Made by a program: the position numbers and the translations under genes
Part shown: positions 43,581 through 51,281 of the stretch, one piece after another
How the letters are laid out: each line of letters starts with the position of its first letter
Position numbering within the stretch: the stretch's first letter is position 1
The notes under the pieces: generated by a model
Seen by the model: the letters and a program-made list of their open reading frames with translations, nothing else
Told to the model about the DNA's origin: nothing
Databases searched by the model: none
Assembly (NCBI GenBank): GCA_937958045.1
Contig: CALFXL010000058.1
Location: 1-64,000 of the forward strand
Reading direction: 5' to 3'
Length of the DNA: 64,000 nucleotides
From: an uncultured Opitutaceae bacterium
GTDB lineage: Bacteria > Verrucomicrobiota > Verrucomicrobiia > Opitutales > Opitutaceae

Positions 43581-44429
43581 ATGTTTCAACCGCTTGATAC
43601 GAAACGCGCTTTCAAAGTGGCCGATGCCACGCTGGCGGTGTTTCGCCGGATGTTTCCACGGGTCGAGCCCGGTTTGTTTGTGCGCGTGTTTGCCGATGTG
43701 GAATCGATGTTCGCGGGGCGCTATCTCGATTATCAGGCGATCGACACGCCGTATCACGATCTCGAACACACGCTGCAGGTCACGTTTTGCTTCGTTGAGA
43801 TCATGGAAGGCCGGCACATCGCCGGCATCGAGCCGCGCATGGATGCCCGCCAGTTCGAACTCGGCATCGCGGCGGCGCTCCTGCACGACACGGGTTATTT
43901 AAAACTTCGCTCCGATCAGACCGGCACGGGTGCGAAATACACGTTCACGCATGTGCTCCGCAGTTGTGCGGTCGCGTCGTCTTATCTGCCGACGGTCGGT
44001 GTGTCGCTCGACGAACTCGATGGCGTCCTCGGCGCGATTCGCTGCACAAATCCGACGACGAACATCCGGCGTCTGCATTTTCAACATCCCGTCGAAGGCA
44101 TCATCGGCTGCGCGGTGGCGACGGCGGATTATCTCGGGCAAATGTCGGCCGCGAACTACCTCGATGCGCTGCCGAAGCTCTTCGCCGAGTTCGAGGAGTC
44201 GGATAATTTCGCCGGCGTGCCGGCCGAACAACGCCTCTATCGCTCAATCGAAGAACTGACCGCCAAGACGCCGAAGTTCTGGCGCACCTCCGTTCTGCCC
44301 AAACTCGATAACGAGCTTCTCGGTCTGTATCGCTTCCTCGCGCGGCCATATCCGCACGGACGCAATCGCTACATCGATGCGGTGAATCAAAACATCGCCG
44401 CGATCGAAGCAGCCGTGGCGGGGCGATGA
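43581..44429 (+). CDS. HD-domain phosphohydrolase-like protein
   Basis: The 282-residue helical protein has a PDEase/HD-type metal site: YHDLEHTLQV (58-67), ALLHDTGY (99-106) and later His/Asp residues (FTHVLRS; VATADYLGQ). The arrangement Y-H-x-x-x-H then H-D is like cyclic nucleotide phosphodiesterases and HD hydrolases. The substrate is unknown; cyclic nucleotides are possible. The leader CATCTCGCC has no Shine-Dalgarno. A dispersed hairpin repeat follows the stop by five bases. Confidence 0.82.
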   Translation: MFQPLDTKRAFKVADATLAVFRRMFPRVEPGLFVRVFADVESMFAGRYLDYQAIDTPYHDLEHTLQVTFCFVEIMEGRHIAGIEPRMDARQFELGIAAALLHDTGYLKLRSDQTGTGAKYTFTHVLRSCAVASSYLPTVGVSLDELDGVLGAIRCTNPTTNIRRLHFQHPVEGIIGCAVATADYLGQMSAANYLDALPKLFAEFEESDNFAGVPAEQRLYRSIEELTAKTPKFWRTSVLPKLDNELLGLYRFLARPYPHGRNRYIDAVNQNIAAIEAAVAGR

Positions 44430-44434
44430 GGTGC

Positions 44435-44466
44435 GGATGCGGACAATGCCGAGCATAGTCGTTACC
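44435..44466 (+). repeat. Copy 2 of a dispersed hairpin repeat
   Basis: GGATGCGGACAATGCC, then GAGCATAGTCGTTACC, nearly identical to 14204-14234 over the first 22 bases and sharing the final TACC. The GAC/GTC and ATGC/GCAT pairing is kept. It begins five bases after the HD-gene stop. Confidence 0.75.
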
Positions 44467-44492
44467 GCGCCGGTTTTGGACGAAACGCGCGA

Positions 44493-45383
44493 TCAGCGCG
44501 CGGGCTTCGCAAAAATCTCCGCGAGGATCGCTCGCACGGCGTCGGAGGCGCGTCCGCGTTGCCACGCGACAAACAAATCCGAACGCAGCGTGGAGGGTTT
44601 TAGCGGAACGAAGGTGACGCCCGGCGTCTTCGCATCGGCCGCGTATTCAGGAATCAATGACACCGCGCCTTCGGTGACCACGAGCGAGAGTCCATGACTG
44701 AGGCTTTGCGCGTCTTCGAGGAAGCGCGCGCGAAAACCTGCTTTGCGACACGCCTGCGCGATCCAGCGATTGTGGCCCGGCATGTCCTGCTCTTGAGCGC
44801 CGATAAACATTTCGGAACGCAGATCGCGCAACGTCAGCGAGGAGACATTTGCGAGCGGATGACCGCTGGGCAGCACCGCCAGCATCGGAAACGAAGCGAT
44901 TCGCCGCACATAAAATTCCTTGTCGGGCAACGCTGCGGCGAGACCGAGCAACCCGAGATCGATTTCACCGCGTCGCATCGCCGCGATTTGCTCGCCGGGC
45001 GAAAGGTCGAGCAGCTTCACCTTCACTTCGGGATGACGTCGGCGAAGCGCGGCGAGCGGTGTGTTCAGATAACGATGCGCCGCTGAGGCGATGTAACCGA
45101 TGCGCAGCTCCGCGCTCTGACCGCGGGCGAGTTTGCGCACTTCGCCCAATGCCGCGTCGAACTTCGCGAGCAGCGGCGTCATGCGCTCGCGCAGCACGTG
45201 TCCCGTCGCGGTGAGCGCGACGCCGCTGGCGCTGCGTTCGAAGAGCGGGCCGCCAATCTCATCCTCCAACGCGCGGAGCTGACGCGTAAGTGTCGACTGC
45301 GAAACCTGACGCCGCTCGGCGGCGCGATTCAGGCTGCCGGCATCGACGATGTCGAAGAAAGTGCGAAGGAGTTCGATGTTCAC
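44493..45383 (-). CDS. LysR-type transcriptional regulator
   Basis: The roughly 296-residue LTTR has an N-terminal winged helix-turn-helix (LLRTFFDIVDAGSLNRAAE, then QVSQSTLTRQLRALEDEIGG) and a type 2 periplasmic-binding-like effector domain from about residue 90. Effectors cannot be predicted. I place the start at GTG 45383 (MNIELLRTFF), which gives the usual LTTR spacing; ATG 45413 is an alternative that lies within an operator-like repeat. It is divergent from the 2-TM/yceI/mhqO-like gene set, its probable target. Confidence 0.9.
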   Translation of the reverse strand: MNIELLRTFFDIVDAGSLNRAAERRQVSQSTLTRQLRALEDEIGGPLFERSASGVALTATGHVLRERMTPLLAKFDAALGEVRKLARGQSAELRIGYIASAAHRYLNTPLAALRRRHPEVKVKLLDLSPGEQIAAMRRGEIDLGLLGLAAALPDKEFYVRRIASFPMLAVLPSGHPLANVSSLTLRDLRSEMFIGAQEQDMPGHNRWIAQACRKAGFRARFLEDAQSLSHGLSLVVTEGAVSLIPEYAADAKTPGVTFVPLKPSTLRSDLFVAWQRGRASDAVRAILAEIFAKPAR

Positions 45384-45398
45384 GCGGAGGCGGACGTT

Positions 45399-45413
45399 AT
45401 GCGTAATGCGCAT
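45399..45413. promoter_or_regulatory. Probable LysR operator (T-N11-A box)
   Basis: ATGCG-TAATG-CGCAT is a perfect interrupted palindrome that fits T-N11-A (T45400, A45412). Directly next to it is GACGGC-AA-GCCGTC (45414-45427). The first box is centred 65 bases before the divergent ATG at 45471, the standard LTTR activation distance if transcription starts at that ATG. Confidence 0.5.
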
Positions 45414-45458
45414 GACGGCAAGCCGTCCTGTGCAGTAGGCGACGCGTCCGGTCGGGGA

Positions 45459-45471
45459 TATTCTGGGCGTA
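45459..45471 (+). promoter_or_regulatory. Candidate -10 for a leaderless transcript
   Basis: TATTCT (45459-45464) lies seven bases before ATG 45471, with no good -35 at the right distance. This fits an activator-dependent promoter producing an mRNA that begins at or near the start codon. It is only a sequence-based suggestion. Confidence 0.35.
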
Positions 45472-45752
45472 TGAACAACGCCGCTCGTTTCCCCGAAGTT
45501 CTTTGCACGACCGCCTGGATCGTATCGCTCGCGACCCTTGGCACGTGGCTTTTCACCGGCGCACATACCGGTTGGACGCAAACCCGCGTGATCACGCTGC
45601 AACACGATGAGATCACCGGCATCGAGTATCCGGTTTTTCACGACGCATTCGTCGCCGGCGTGGAGTTTCTCGCCGCGGGATTGGTGATCGGCGCCGCGCT
45701 CGCTGCCTTCGGACTCTGGCTCGGGCGCAAACGCACCGCCGCGCACGTGTGA
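45471..45752 (+). CDS. Small two-helix membrane protein
   Basis: The 93-residue protein has two hydrophobic helices (about 10-30 and 60-83) linked by a polar loop (TQTRVITLQHDEITGIEYP), and ends with a basic tail. No family recognised. It is the first gene transcribed away from the LysR gene and lies 24 bases before yceI, so it belongs to the same unit; it may support quinone or lipid handling in the membrane, but no motif proves this. Confidence 0.65.
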   Translation: MNNAARFPEVLCTTAWIVSLATLGTWLFTGAHTGWTQTRVITLQHDEITGIEYPVFHDAFVAGVEFLAAGLVIGAALAAFGLWLGRKRTAAHV

Positions 45753-45776
45753 TCCACCGCCATTTTTCACTCTCCC

Positions 45777-46412
45777 ATGAATACAAAAATCATTCGTAAT
45801 TCCCTCACCGCATTTGCGGTTATCGCCGCAGGTTTTGTCACCGCCTACGCCTCTCCGCAGACATTCGATTTCCAAGATCCGAAAGGCGTGAACAACGTGC
45901 GCTTTTCGCTCGATGCGCCGCTCGAATCGATCACGGGCACAGGCACGGGCATCAGCGGTTCCGTACGATTCGATGTCGATGCGCCCGCGGCCACGACAGG
46001 TCGCATCGTGCTCGATGTCGCGTCGCTCACGGTCGGCAATCCGCTCATGACGGATCATTTGCGCGGCGAGCACTGGCTCGATGCTGCGGCGCATCCGCAG
46101 ATCGTTTTTGAAGCGGCGAGCGTCGCCAATGTGCGCTCGCAAGGTTCACAGATCATCGCCGATGTGACCGGCAAACTCACGGTGAAAGGCGTGACGCGCG
46201 AGATCACCGTTCCGGTCACGTTCACGCATCTCGCCGACAAACTCGGCGCACGTCTCGGCGATCCGAAGTTGAAAGGCGATTTGCTCGTGTTGCGCGCCAA
46301 CTTCACGATCAATCGCAGCGATTTCGGCATTCAGCCGGGGCAAAACACGGACAAAGTCGCCGAGACGATTCAGCTCTCTCTGAGCATCGCGGGCGCTGCG
46401 CCTCGCAGCTGA
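45777..46412 (+). CDS. YceI family periplasmic protein
   Basis: The 211-residue precursor has a signal peptide (about 1-26) and a lipocalin-like YceI domain with the family blocks FDFQDPKGVNNVRFSLDAPL, MTDHLRGEHWLDAAAHPQIVFEA, GKLTVKGVTREITVPV and NRSDFGIQPG. YceI proteins bind polyisoprenoids, including ubiquinone-like molecules, and are induced by base or stress. The leader TTTTTCACTCTCCC is strongly pyrimidine-rich with no Shine-Dalgarno. It is second in the LysR-linked set. Confidence 0.93.
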   Translation: MNTKIIRNSLTAFAVIAAGFVTAYASPQTFDFQDPKGVNNVRFSLDAPLESITGTGTGISGSVRFDVDAPAATTGRIVLDVASLTVGNPLMTDHLRGEHWLDAAAHPQIVFEAASVANVRSQGSQIIADVTGKLTVKGVTREITVPVTFTHLADKLGARLGDPKLKGDLLVLRANFTINRSDFGIQPGQNTDKVAETIQLSLSIAGAAPRS

Positions 46413-46504
46413 TTTTTCACTGGGCGAAGGGCGGGATTTTTCGTCCCGCCGTCGCGTCTCCAATAATTTTGGTTAAACTCATCCCGCGCCTCTTTTCTCT
46501 CCCT

Positions 46505-47455
46505 ATGAATGCTTTTCCCCGCGGTTTGCATCACGTCACGGCCATCGCCAGCGACCTTCAGAAGAATATCGATTTCTACGCGGGCCTGTTGGGTCTTCGT
46601 TTAGTGAAACGCACGGTGAACTTCGACGATCCGACCGCGTACCATCTTTATTATGGTGATGCGCAAGGAACGCCGGGAAGCATCGTCACGTTTTTCTATT
46701 GGCCGCATGCGGGACATCGCGGCCGCGTGGGCGCGGGGCAAGTTCGGCGACTGAGCTTTTCGGCGTCGCCGGCGGCGCTCGATTTTTGGATGGAGCGACT
46801 CACGCGTCACCACGTGTCGGCGGAGCGCGTGCAACGGTTCGACGAAGATGTCATTTCGCTGACCGATCCGGATGGCATCGCGATCGAGATCGTCGCTGCC
46901 GCGAACGACCCACGTCGCGGATGGACTGGCGCGGGCATCGCCGAAGAACACGCATTGCGCGGATTACACACGGCGGAGCTGCTCGTGCACGAACGCAGTG
47001 TCACCGAACGCTTGTTGGAAGGTGAAATGGGATTTCGCCTCGTGAAGCGGACCAGCAGCCGTGCGCGTTTTGAATCGGGCGAGGGCGGTCCGGGCACGTA
47101 TGTCGATGTCGTCGGAGATCCACAGACGGTAGGCGGGTTGGGCGGTGTGGGGACGATTCACCACCTGGCCTTTCGTGTGCCCGACGATCCGAGTCAGCGT
47201 ACGATGCAAGTGCGGCTGAATGCCGTGGGCTATCTTGTCTCGGCCGTGCGCGACCGCAGTTATTTCCGCTCGATTTATTATCGAGAGCGCTGCGGTGTCC
47301 TGTTCGAGATCGCGACGGATATTCCGGGATTCGCGATCGACGAGCCGGTCGATTCGCTAGGCACGACCTTGCGGTTACCCCGGCCGTTTGAAGAGATGCG
47401 CAGCGAAATCGAGCGCACGCTTCCGCCGCTGAGTCCGCCGAAAGCTTTTAACTGA
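46505..47455 (+). CDS. MhqO-type ring-cleaving dioxygenase (VOC family)
   Basis: The 316-residue protein has two VOC modules (about 1-125 and 150-280). The opening, GLHHVTAIASDLQKNIDFYAG then LRLVKRTVNFDDP, matches the extradiol-dioxygenase-like group that includes Bacillus MhqO, involved in hydroquinone and quinone resistance. Metal ligands are His8/His9 in the first motif, the second-module His in GTIHHLAFRVPDD, and the Glu in VLFEIATDIPGF. The start at ATG 46505 follows CTCTTTTCTCTCCCT, a pure pyrimidine leader. It follows yceI by 92 bases. Confidence 0.9.
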   Translation: MNAFPRGLHHVTAIASDLQKNIDFYAGLLGLRLVKRTVNFDDPTAYHLYYGDAQGTPGSIVTFFYWPHAGHRGRVGAGQVRRLSFSASPAALDFWMERLTRHHVSAERVQRFDEDVISLTDPDGIAIEIVAAANDPRRGWTGAGIAEEHALRGLHTAELLVHERSVTERLLEGEMGFRLVKRTSSRARFESGEGGPGTYVDVVGDPQTVGGLGGVGTIHHLAFRVPDDPSQRTMQVRLNAVGYLVSAVRDRSYFRSIYYRERCGVLFEIATDIPGFAIDEPVDSLGTTLRLPRPFEEMRSEIERTLPPLSPPKAFN

Positions 47456-47548
47456 GACGCGTGTTCTGCGCGTGCACGGCGTCGCGTTTCCTGAATCAAC
47501 GCCGACTGGCGTGTGATTCATTTTATAAACTCAACCTTCCTTCTTATC

Positions 47549-48169
47549 ATGAGCGTTCACGTAAAAGTCATTTTCCATAGTCTCTACGGACATGTGTATA
47601 AACTCGCCGAAGCGATCGCCGCGGGTGCGCGCGAAGTGCCCGGCGCGAAAGTCGAAGTGCTGCAAGTCGCCGAGACTTTGTCGGAGGAAATTCTCACGAA
47701 GATGGGGGCGCTTGAGGCGAAGAAAAGTTTCGCGCACATCCCGATTGCCGATCCGAAAAAGCTGAACGAAGCCGACGCGATTCTCTTCGGTTCGGGCACA
47801 CGCTTCGGTAGTGCGACGGCGCAGATGCAGGCGTTCTTCGATGCGACCGGCGGCCACTGGAGCAGCGGCGCGCTCGTCGGAAAAGTCGGCGGTGTTTTCA
47901 CATCGTCGGCGAGTCAGCACGGCGGACAGGAAACGACGATCATCAGCATGCAGACGTTTTTGTTTCATCAAGGCATGGTCGTGATCGGCGTTCCGTACGC
48001 GGCGAAAGGTTTGCTCAACATGAGTGAGATCACGGGCGGTTCGCCGTACGGTGCGTCGACGATCACCGATGGCGACGGCTCGCGTTTGCCGAGCGCGAAC
48101 GAACTCGAGATCGCGCGCTTCCAAGGACGTCACACCGCGCAAATCGCGGCGAAACTTGCGGCGAAGTAA
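47549..48169 (+). CDS. wrbA: NAD(P)H:quinone oxidoreductase, WrbA type
   Basis: WrbA-type flavodoxins reduce quinones by two electrons, avoiding semiquinone radicals. The 206-residue protein has the FMN-binding loop HSLYGHVYKLAEAI (9-22), GSGTRFGSATAQMQAFFDATGG and FTSSASQHGGQETTI, all typical of family IV NQO. The leader CCTTCCTTCTTATC has no Shine-Dalgarno. It sits between the MhqO-type dioxygenase and ohr, fitting the quinone/peroxide theme. Confidence 0.95.
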   Translation: MSVHVKVIFHSLYGHVYKLAEAIAAGAREVPGAKVEVLQVAETLSEEILTKMGALEAKKSFAHIPIADPKKLNEADAILFGSGTRFGSATAQMQAFFDATGGHWSSGALVGKVGGVFTSSASQHGGQETTIISMQTFLFHQGMVVIGVPYAAKGLLNMSEITGGSPYGASTITDGDGSRLPSANELEIARFQGRHTAQIAAKLAAK

Positions 48170-48192
48170 ACCGCGCGTCTCTTGCCTGGCCT

Positions 48193-48615
48193 ATGAAGAC
48201 TCTCTATCGCACGCAGGCGACCGCTACCGGCGGTCGGGAAGGTAAAGCATCCACCGCGGACGGCGTGCTCGCCGTGACGCTTTCCACGCCGAAAGAACTC
48301 GGCGGTGGCGGCGGTCCGGGCACTAACCCGGAGCAATTATTTGCCGCGGGATATTCGGCGTGTTTCCTCGGCGCGCTGAAATTTGTCGCGAACAAGACCG
48401 GCGTAAAAATTTCTCCGGATGCCACGGTTACGGCGCAAGTCGGCATCGGTCCGCGTGATGATGGCGAAGGTTTTGGCATCGAAGTGACGCTCACCATCAA
48501 AGTGCCCGGACTGGAAAAATCCGAAGTGCAGAAGCTCGTCGATCAGGCGCACATCGTTTGTCCGTACTCGCACGCGACGCGCGGCAACATCCCCGTGACG
48601 CTCAACGTCGAGTAA
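48193..48615 (+). CDS. ohr: Organic hydroperoxide resistance protein Ohr
   Basis: Ohr is a thiol peroxidase of the OsmC/Ohr family that reduces organic hydroperoxides using lipoyl groups. The 140-residue protein has catalytic cysteines Cys57 (GYSACF) and Cys123 (VCPYSHATRGN) and the NPEQLFAAGY motif. It starts 23 bases after wrbA. No OhrR-type MarR gene is present nearby; control is probably by the LysR protein or another factor. A GC-rich hairpin CGGTGCGC/GCGCACCG (48631-48656) follows without a T tract. Confidence 0.96.
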   Translation: MKTLYRTQATATGGREGKASTADGVLAVTLSTPKELGGGGGPGTNPEQLFAAGYSACFLGALKFVANKTGVKISPDATVTAQVGIGPRDDGEGFGIEVTLTIKVPGLEKSEVQKLVDQAHIVCPYSHATRGNIPVTLNVE

Positions 48616-48683
48616 ACTTCGCTCGGCCGGCGGTGCGCGGCGAGACTTGCGCACCGCGCCGATCGTATTTGAAATTTGAATAC

Positions 48684-49319
48684 ATGACGCAGTCTCTTCA
48701 CGACGCGCGCAGCGGTCTTCGTCTGGGCGCTCCGCTCGCCTCCGCGCGCGCCGCGGTTATTTTGCTCCACGGGCGCGGTTCATCCGCGCGCGATATGGCG
48801 GGGCTCGCGATGGCGCTCAATCGCGAGACGGTGAGTTTTGTTCTGCCCGAGGCGACCAACAACACCTGGTATCCGCAGCGATTTCTCGTACCGGCGGAAG
48901 CGAATGAACCTTGGTTGAGCTCCGCGCTCGACGTGATCGAGACCTGCGTGAACGAACTGCTCGCGGCTGGCGTGCCGAGCGAGCGCATCGGGATCGCGGG
49001 ATTTTCCCAAGGCGCGTGTCTTTCGCTTGAATACGCGCTGACGCATCCCCGGCGCTATGGATTTGTCGGCGGATTAAGCGGTGCGTTGATCGGTCCGCTG
49101 GAGCGGGCGCGACCGGCGGCGAATCTGCAAGGCACGCCGGTGCTGGTGGCATGTGCGGAGTTGGACGCGCATATCCCGCTCGGACATGTCGAGCAGAGTG
49201 TGAAGGTTTTTCGCGCGAGCGGCGCGGAAGTGACGCGACAAGTGTACGCCGGCAGCGCGCACACGATTTTCCCGGAAGAACTTTCGTGGTTGAAAACGCG
49301 TGTGGCGGCGCTCGCGTGA
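48684..49319 (+). CDS. MhqD-like carboxylesterase/phospholipase
   Basis: The 211-residue alpha/beta hydrolase has the triad Ser108 (GFSQG), Asp161 and His193 (SAHTIF). It belongs to the phospholipase/carboxylesterase group that includes YpfH and Bacillus MhqD. The latter is part of the quinone stress regulon next to MhqO-type dioxygenases, and here the esterase gene is downstream of mhqO-like, wrbA and ohr genes. The substrate is unknown. ATG 48684 is chosen; the leader (TTGAATAC) shows no ribosome site. Confidence 0.9.
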   Translation: MTQSLHDARSGLRLGAPLASARAAVILLHGRGSSARDMAGLAMALNRETVSFVLPEATNNTWYPQRFLVPAEANEPWLSSALDVIETCVNELLAAGVPSERIGIAGFSQGACLSLEYALTHPRRYGFVGGLSGALIGPLERARPAANLQGTPVLVACAELDAHIPLGHVEQSVKVFRASGAEVTRQVYAGSAHTIFPEELSWLKTRVAALA

Positions 49320-49328
49320 TGCGGGCAC

Positions 49329-49355
49329 AAAAAAGCCGCGCATGAAGCGCGGCTT
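49329..49355 (-). terminator. Intrinsic terminator of the superoxide dismutase gene
   Basis: On the minus strand AAGCCGCGC-TTCAT-GCGCGGCTTTTTT gives a 9-bp stem and T tract, 25 bases after the sod stop. With the nearby plus-strand gene it separates two convergent units. Confidence 0.85.
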
Positions 49356-49379
49356 GGAGAAAAGCGGTCGAGGTCGGTT

Positions 49380-50012
<633 letters not shown>

Positions 50013-50106
50013 AATAGTTGTTTTGTTGTGTTTAGAGGTGAACGCGAACGAGTAAAGACAGTTGGGGCCGCGTCAACCGATGGGCTGAGAAAGCACGGCC
50101 AACGGA

Positions 50107-51210
50107 TTAATTATTAAAGCGGAAAAGGGCAACGTCGCCGTCCTGAAAGACATACTCTTTGCCCTCGAGGCGGTATTTACCGGCTTCGCGCGCGGCGGCG
50201 GTGCTGCCAAGGCGGACGAGATCTTCGTAGGAAACCACTTCGGCTTTGATGAAGCCTTTTTCGAAATCGGTGTGGATGACGCCCGCGGCCTGGGGCGCTT
50301 TCCAACCTTTGCGGATGGTCCACGCGCGCACTTCTTTTTCGCCTGCGGTGAAGTAGGTTTGCAGACCGAGCAGCGAATAGGTGGCGCGGATGAGATTGGA
50401 AACGCCGGAGTCGGTGACGCCGAGATCCTTCAAAAACTCCTTCGCTTCTTCAGGCGAGAGATCGATGAGCTCGGCCTCGATGCGTGCGCTGATCGGCACG
50501 TAGGCGGCGTCGTGGTGTTCTTTCACGAAGGCGGCCACTTTCTGCACGAAAGGGTTTTGCTCGGCGTTGGCGAGATCGCCCTCGGCGACATTGCACGCGT
50601 AGAGTACGGGTTTGGCGCTGAGCAACTGGAAGAGATTGAGGAGTTTTTTTTCCTCCTCGGTGACCGGAAGAATGTTGGCCGGCTTGTTTTCGTTCAGGTG
50701 CGGCTTGAGGCGTTCGAGCAGCGCGACCTCGGCTTGCGCGTCTTTGTCGCCGGACTTCGCTTTCTTCTGCGTTTTCTCGATGCGCTTGGTGACGGAATCG
50801 AGGTCGGCGAGGATCAACTCGGTCGTGATGACTTCGATGTCACGCACGGGATCGACGCTGCCCATCGTGTGGAGAATATCGCCGTCTTCGAAGCAACGAA
50901 CGACATGGACGATGGCATCGGTCTCGCGGATGTTGGCGAGGAATTGATTGCCCAAACCCTCGCCCTGACTGGCGCCTTTGACGAGACCCGCGATGTCCAC
51001 GAACTCCATGGCGGCGGGAATGACGACGTTGGTCTTGGCGATCTTTTGAAGAACGTACGCGCGCTCATCGGGCACGGTGACGACGCCGACGTTGGGATCG
51101 ATCGTGCAGAAAGGATAGTTGGCCGCCTCGGCTTTGCGGGAGCGGGTGAGGGCGTTGAAGAGAGTGGACTTGCCGACATTGGGCAGCCCGACGATGCCTG
51201 CTTTGAGCAT
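50107..51210 (-). CDS. ychF: Redox-regulated ATPase YchF
   Basis: YchF is an Obg-family P-loop protein that binds ATP and ribosomes and represses catalase-related and oxidative responses. The 367-residue protein has G1 GLPNVGKST (8-16), the altered G4 NVAEGD that favours ATP, the coiled-coil insert (about 125-200) and a C-terminal TGS domain (about 280-365). ATG 51210 is the family start (MLKAGIVGLPN). The order PAS/MCP-like gene, ychF, sod on the same strand is not a known operon. Confidence 0.97.
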   Translation of the reverse strand: MLKAGIVGLPNVGKSTLFNALTRSRKAEAANYPFCTIDPNVGVVTVPDERAYVLQKIAKTNVVIPAAMEFVDIAGLVKGASQGEGLGNQFLANIRETDAIVHVVRCFEDGDILHTMGSVDPVRDIEVITTELILADLDSVTKRIEKTQKKAKSGDKDAQAEVALLERLKPHLNENKPANILPVTEEEKKLLNLFQLLSAKPVLYACNVAEGDLANAEQNPFVQKVAAFVKEHHDAAYVPISARIEAELIDLSPEEAKEFLKDLGVTDSGVSNLIRATYSLLGLQTYFTAGEKEVRAWTIRKGWKAPQAAGVIHTDFEKGFIKAEVVSYEDLVRLGSTAAAREAGKYRLEGKEYVFQDGDVALFRFNN

Positions 51211-51281
51211 AAGCCGCGGACCTTCGCGCCGGCTCGCAGACCGGTCAAGCCCGCAACCTCGCCGCGGAGCGGGGAGGGGCT

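Noticed and set aside
45414..46142. Upstream continuation of the LysR frame
   Set aside because: The frame stays open antisense to the 2-TM and yceI genes, but LTTR homology starts at 45383-45413.
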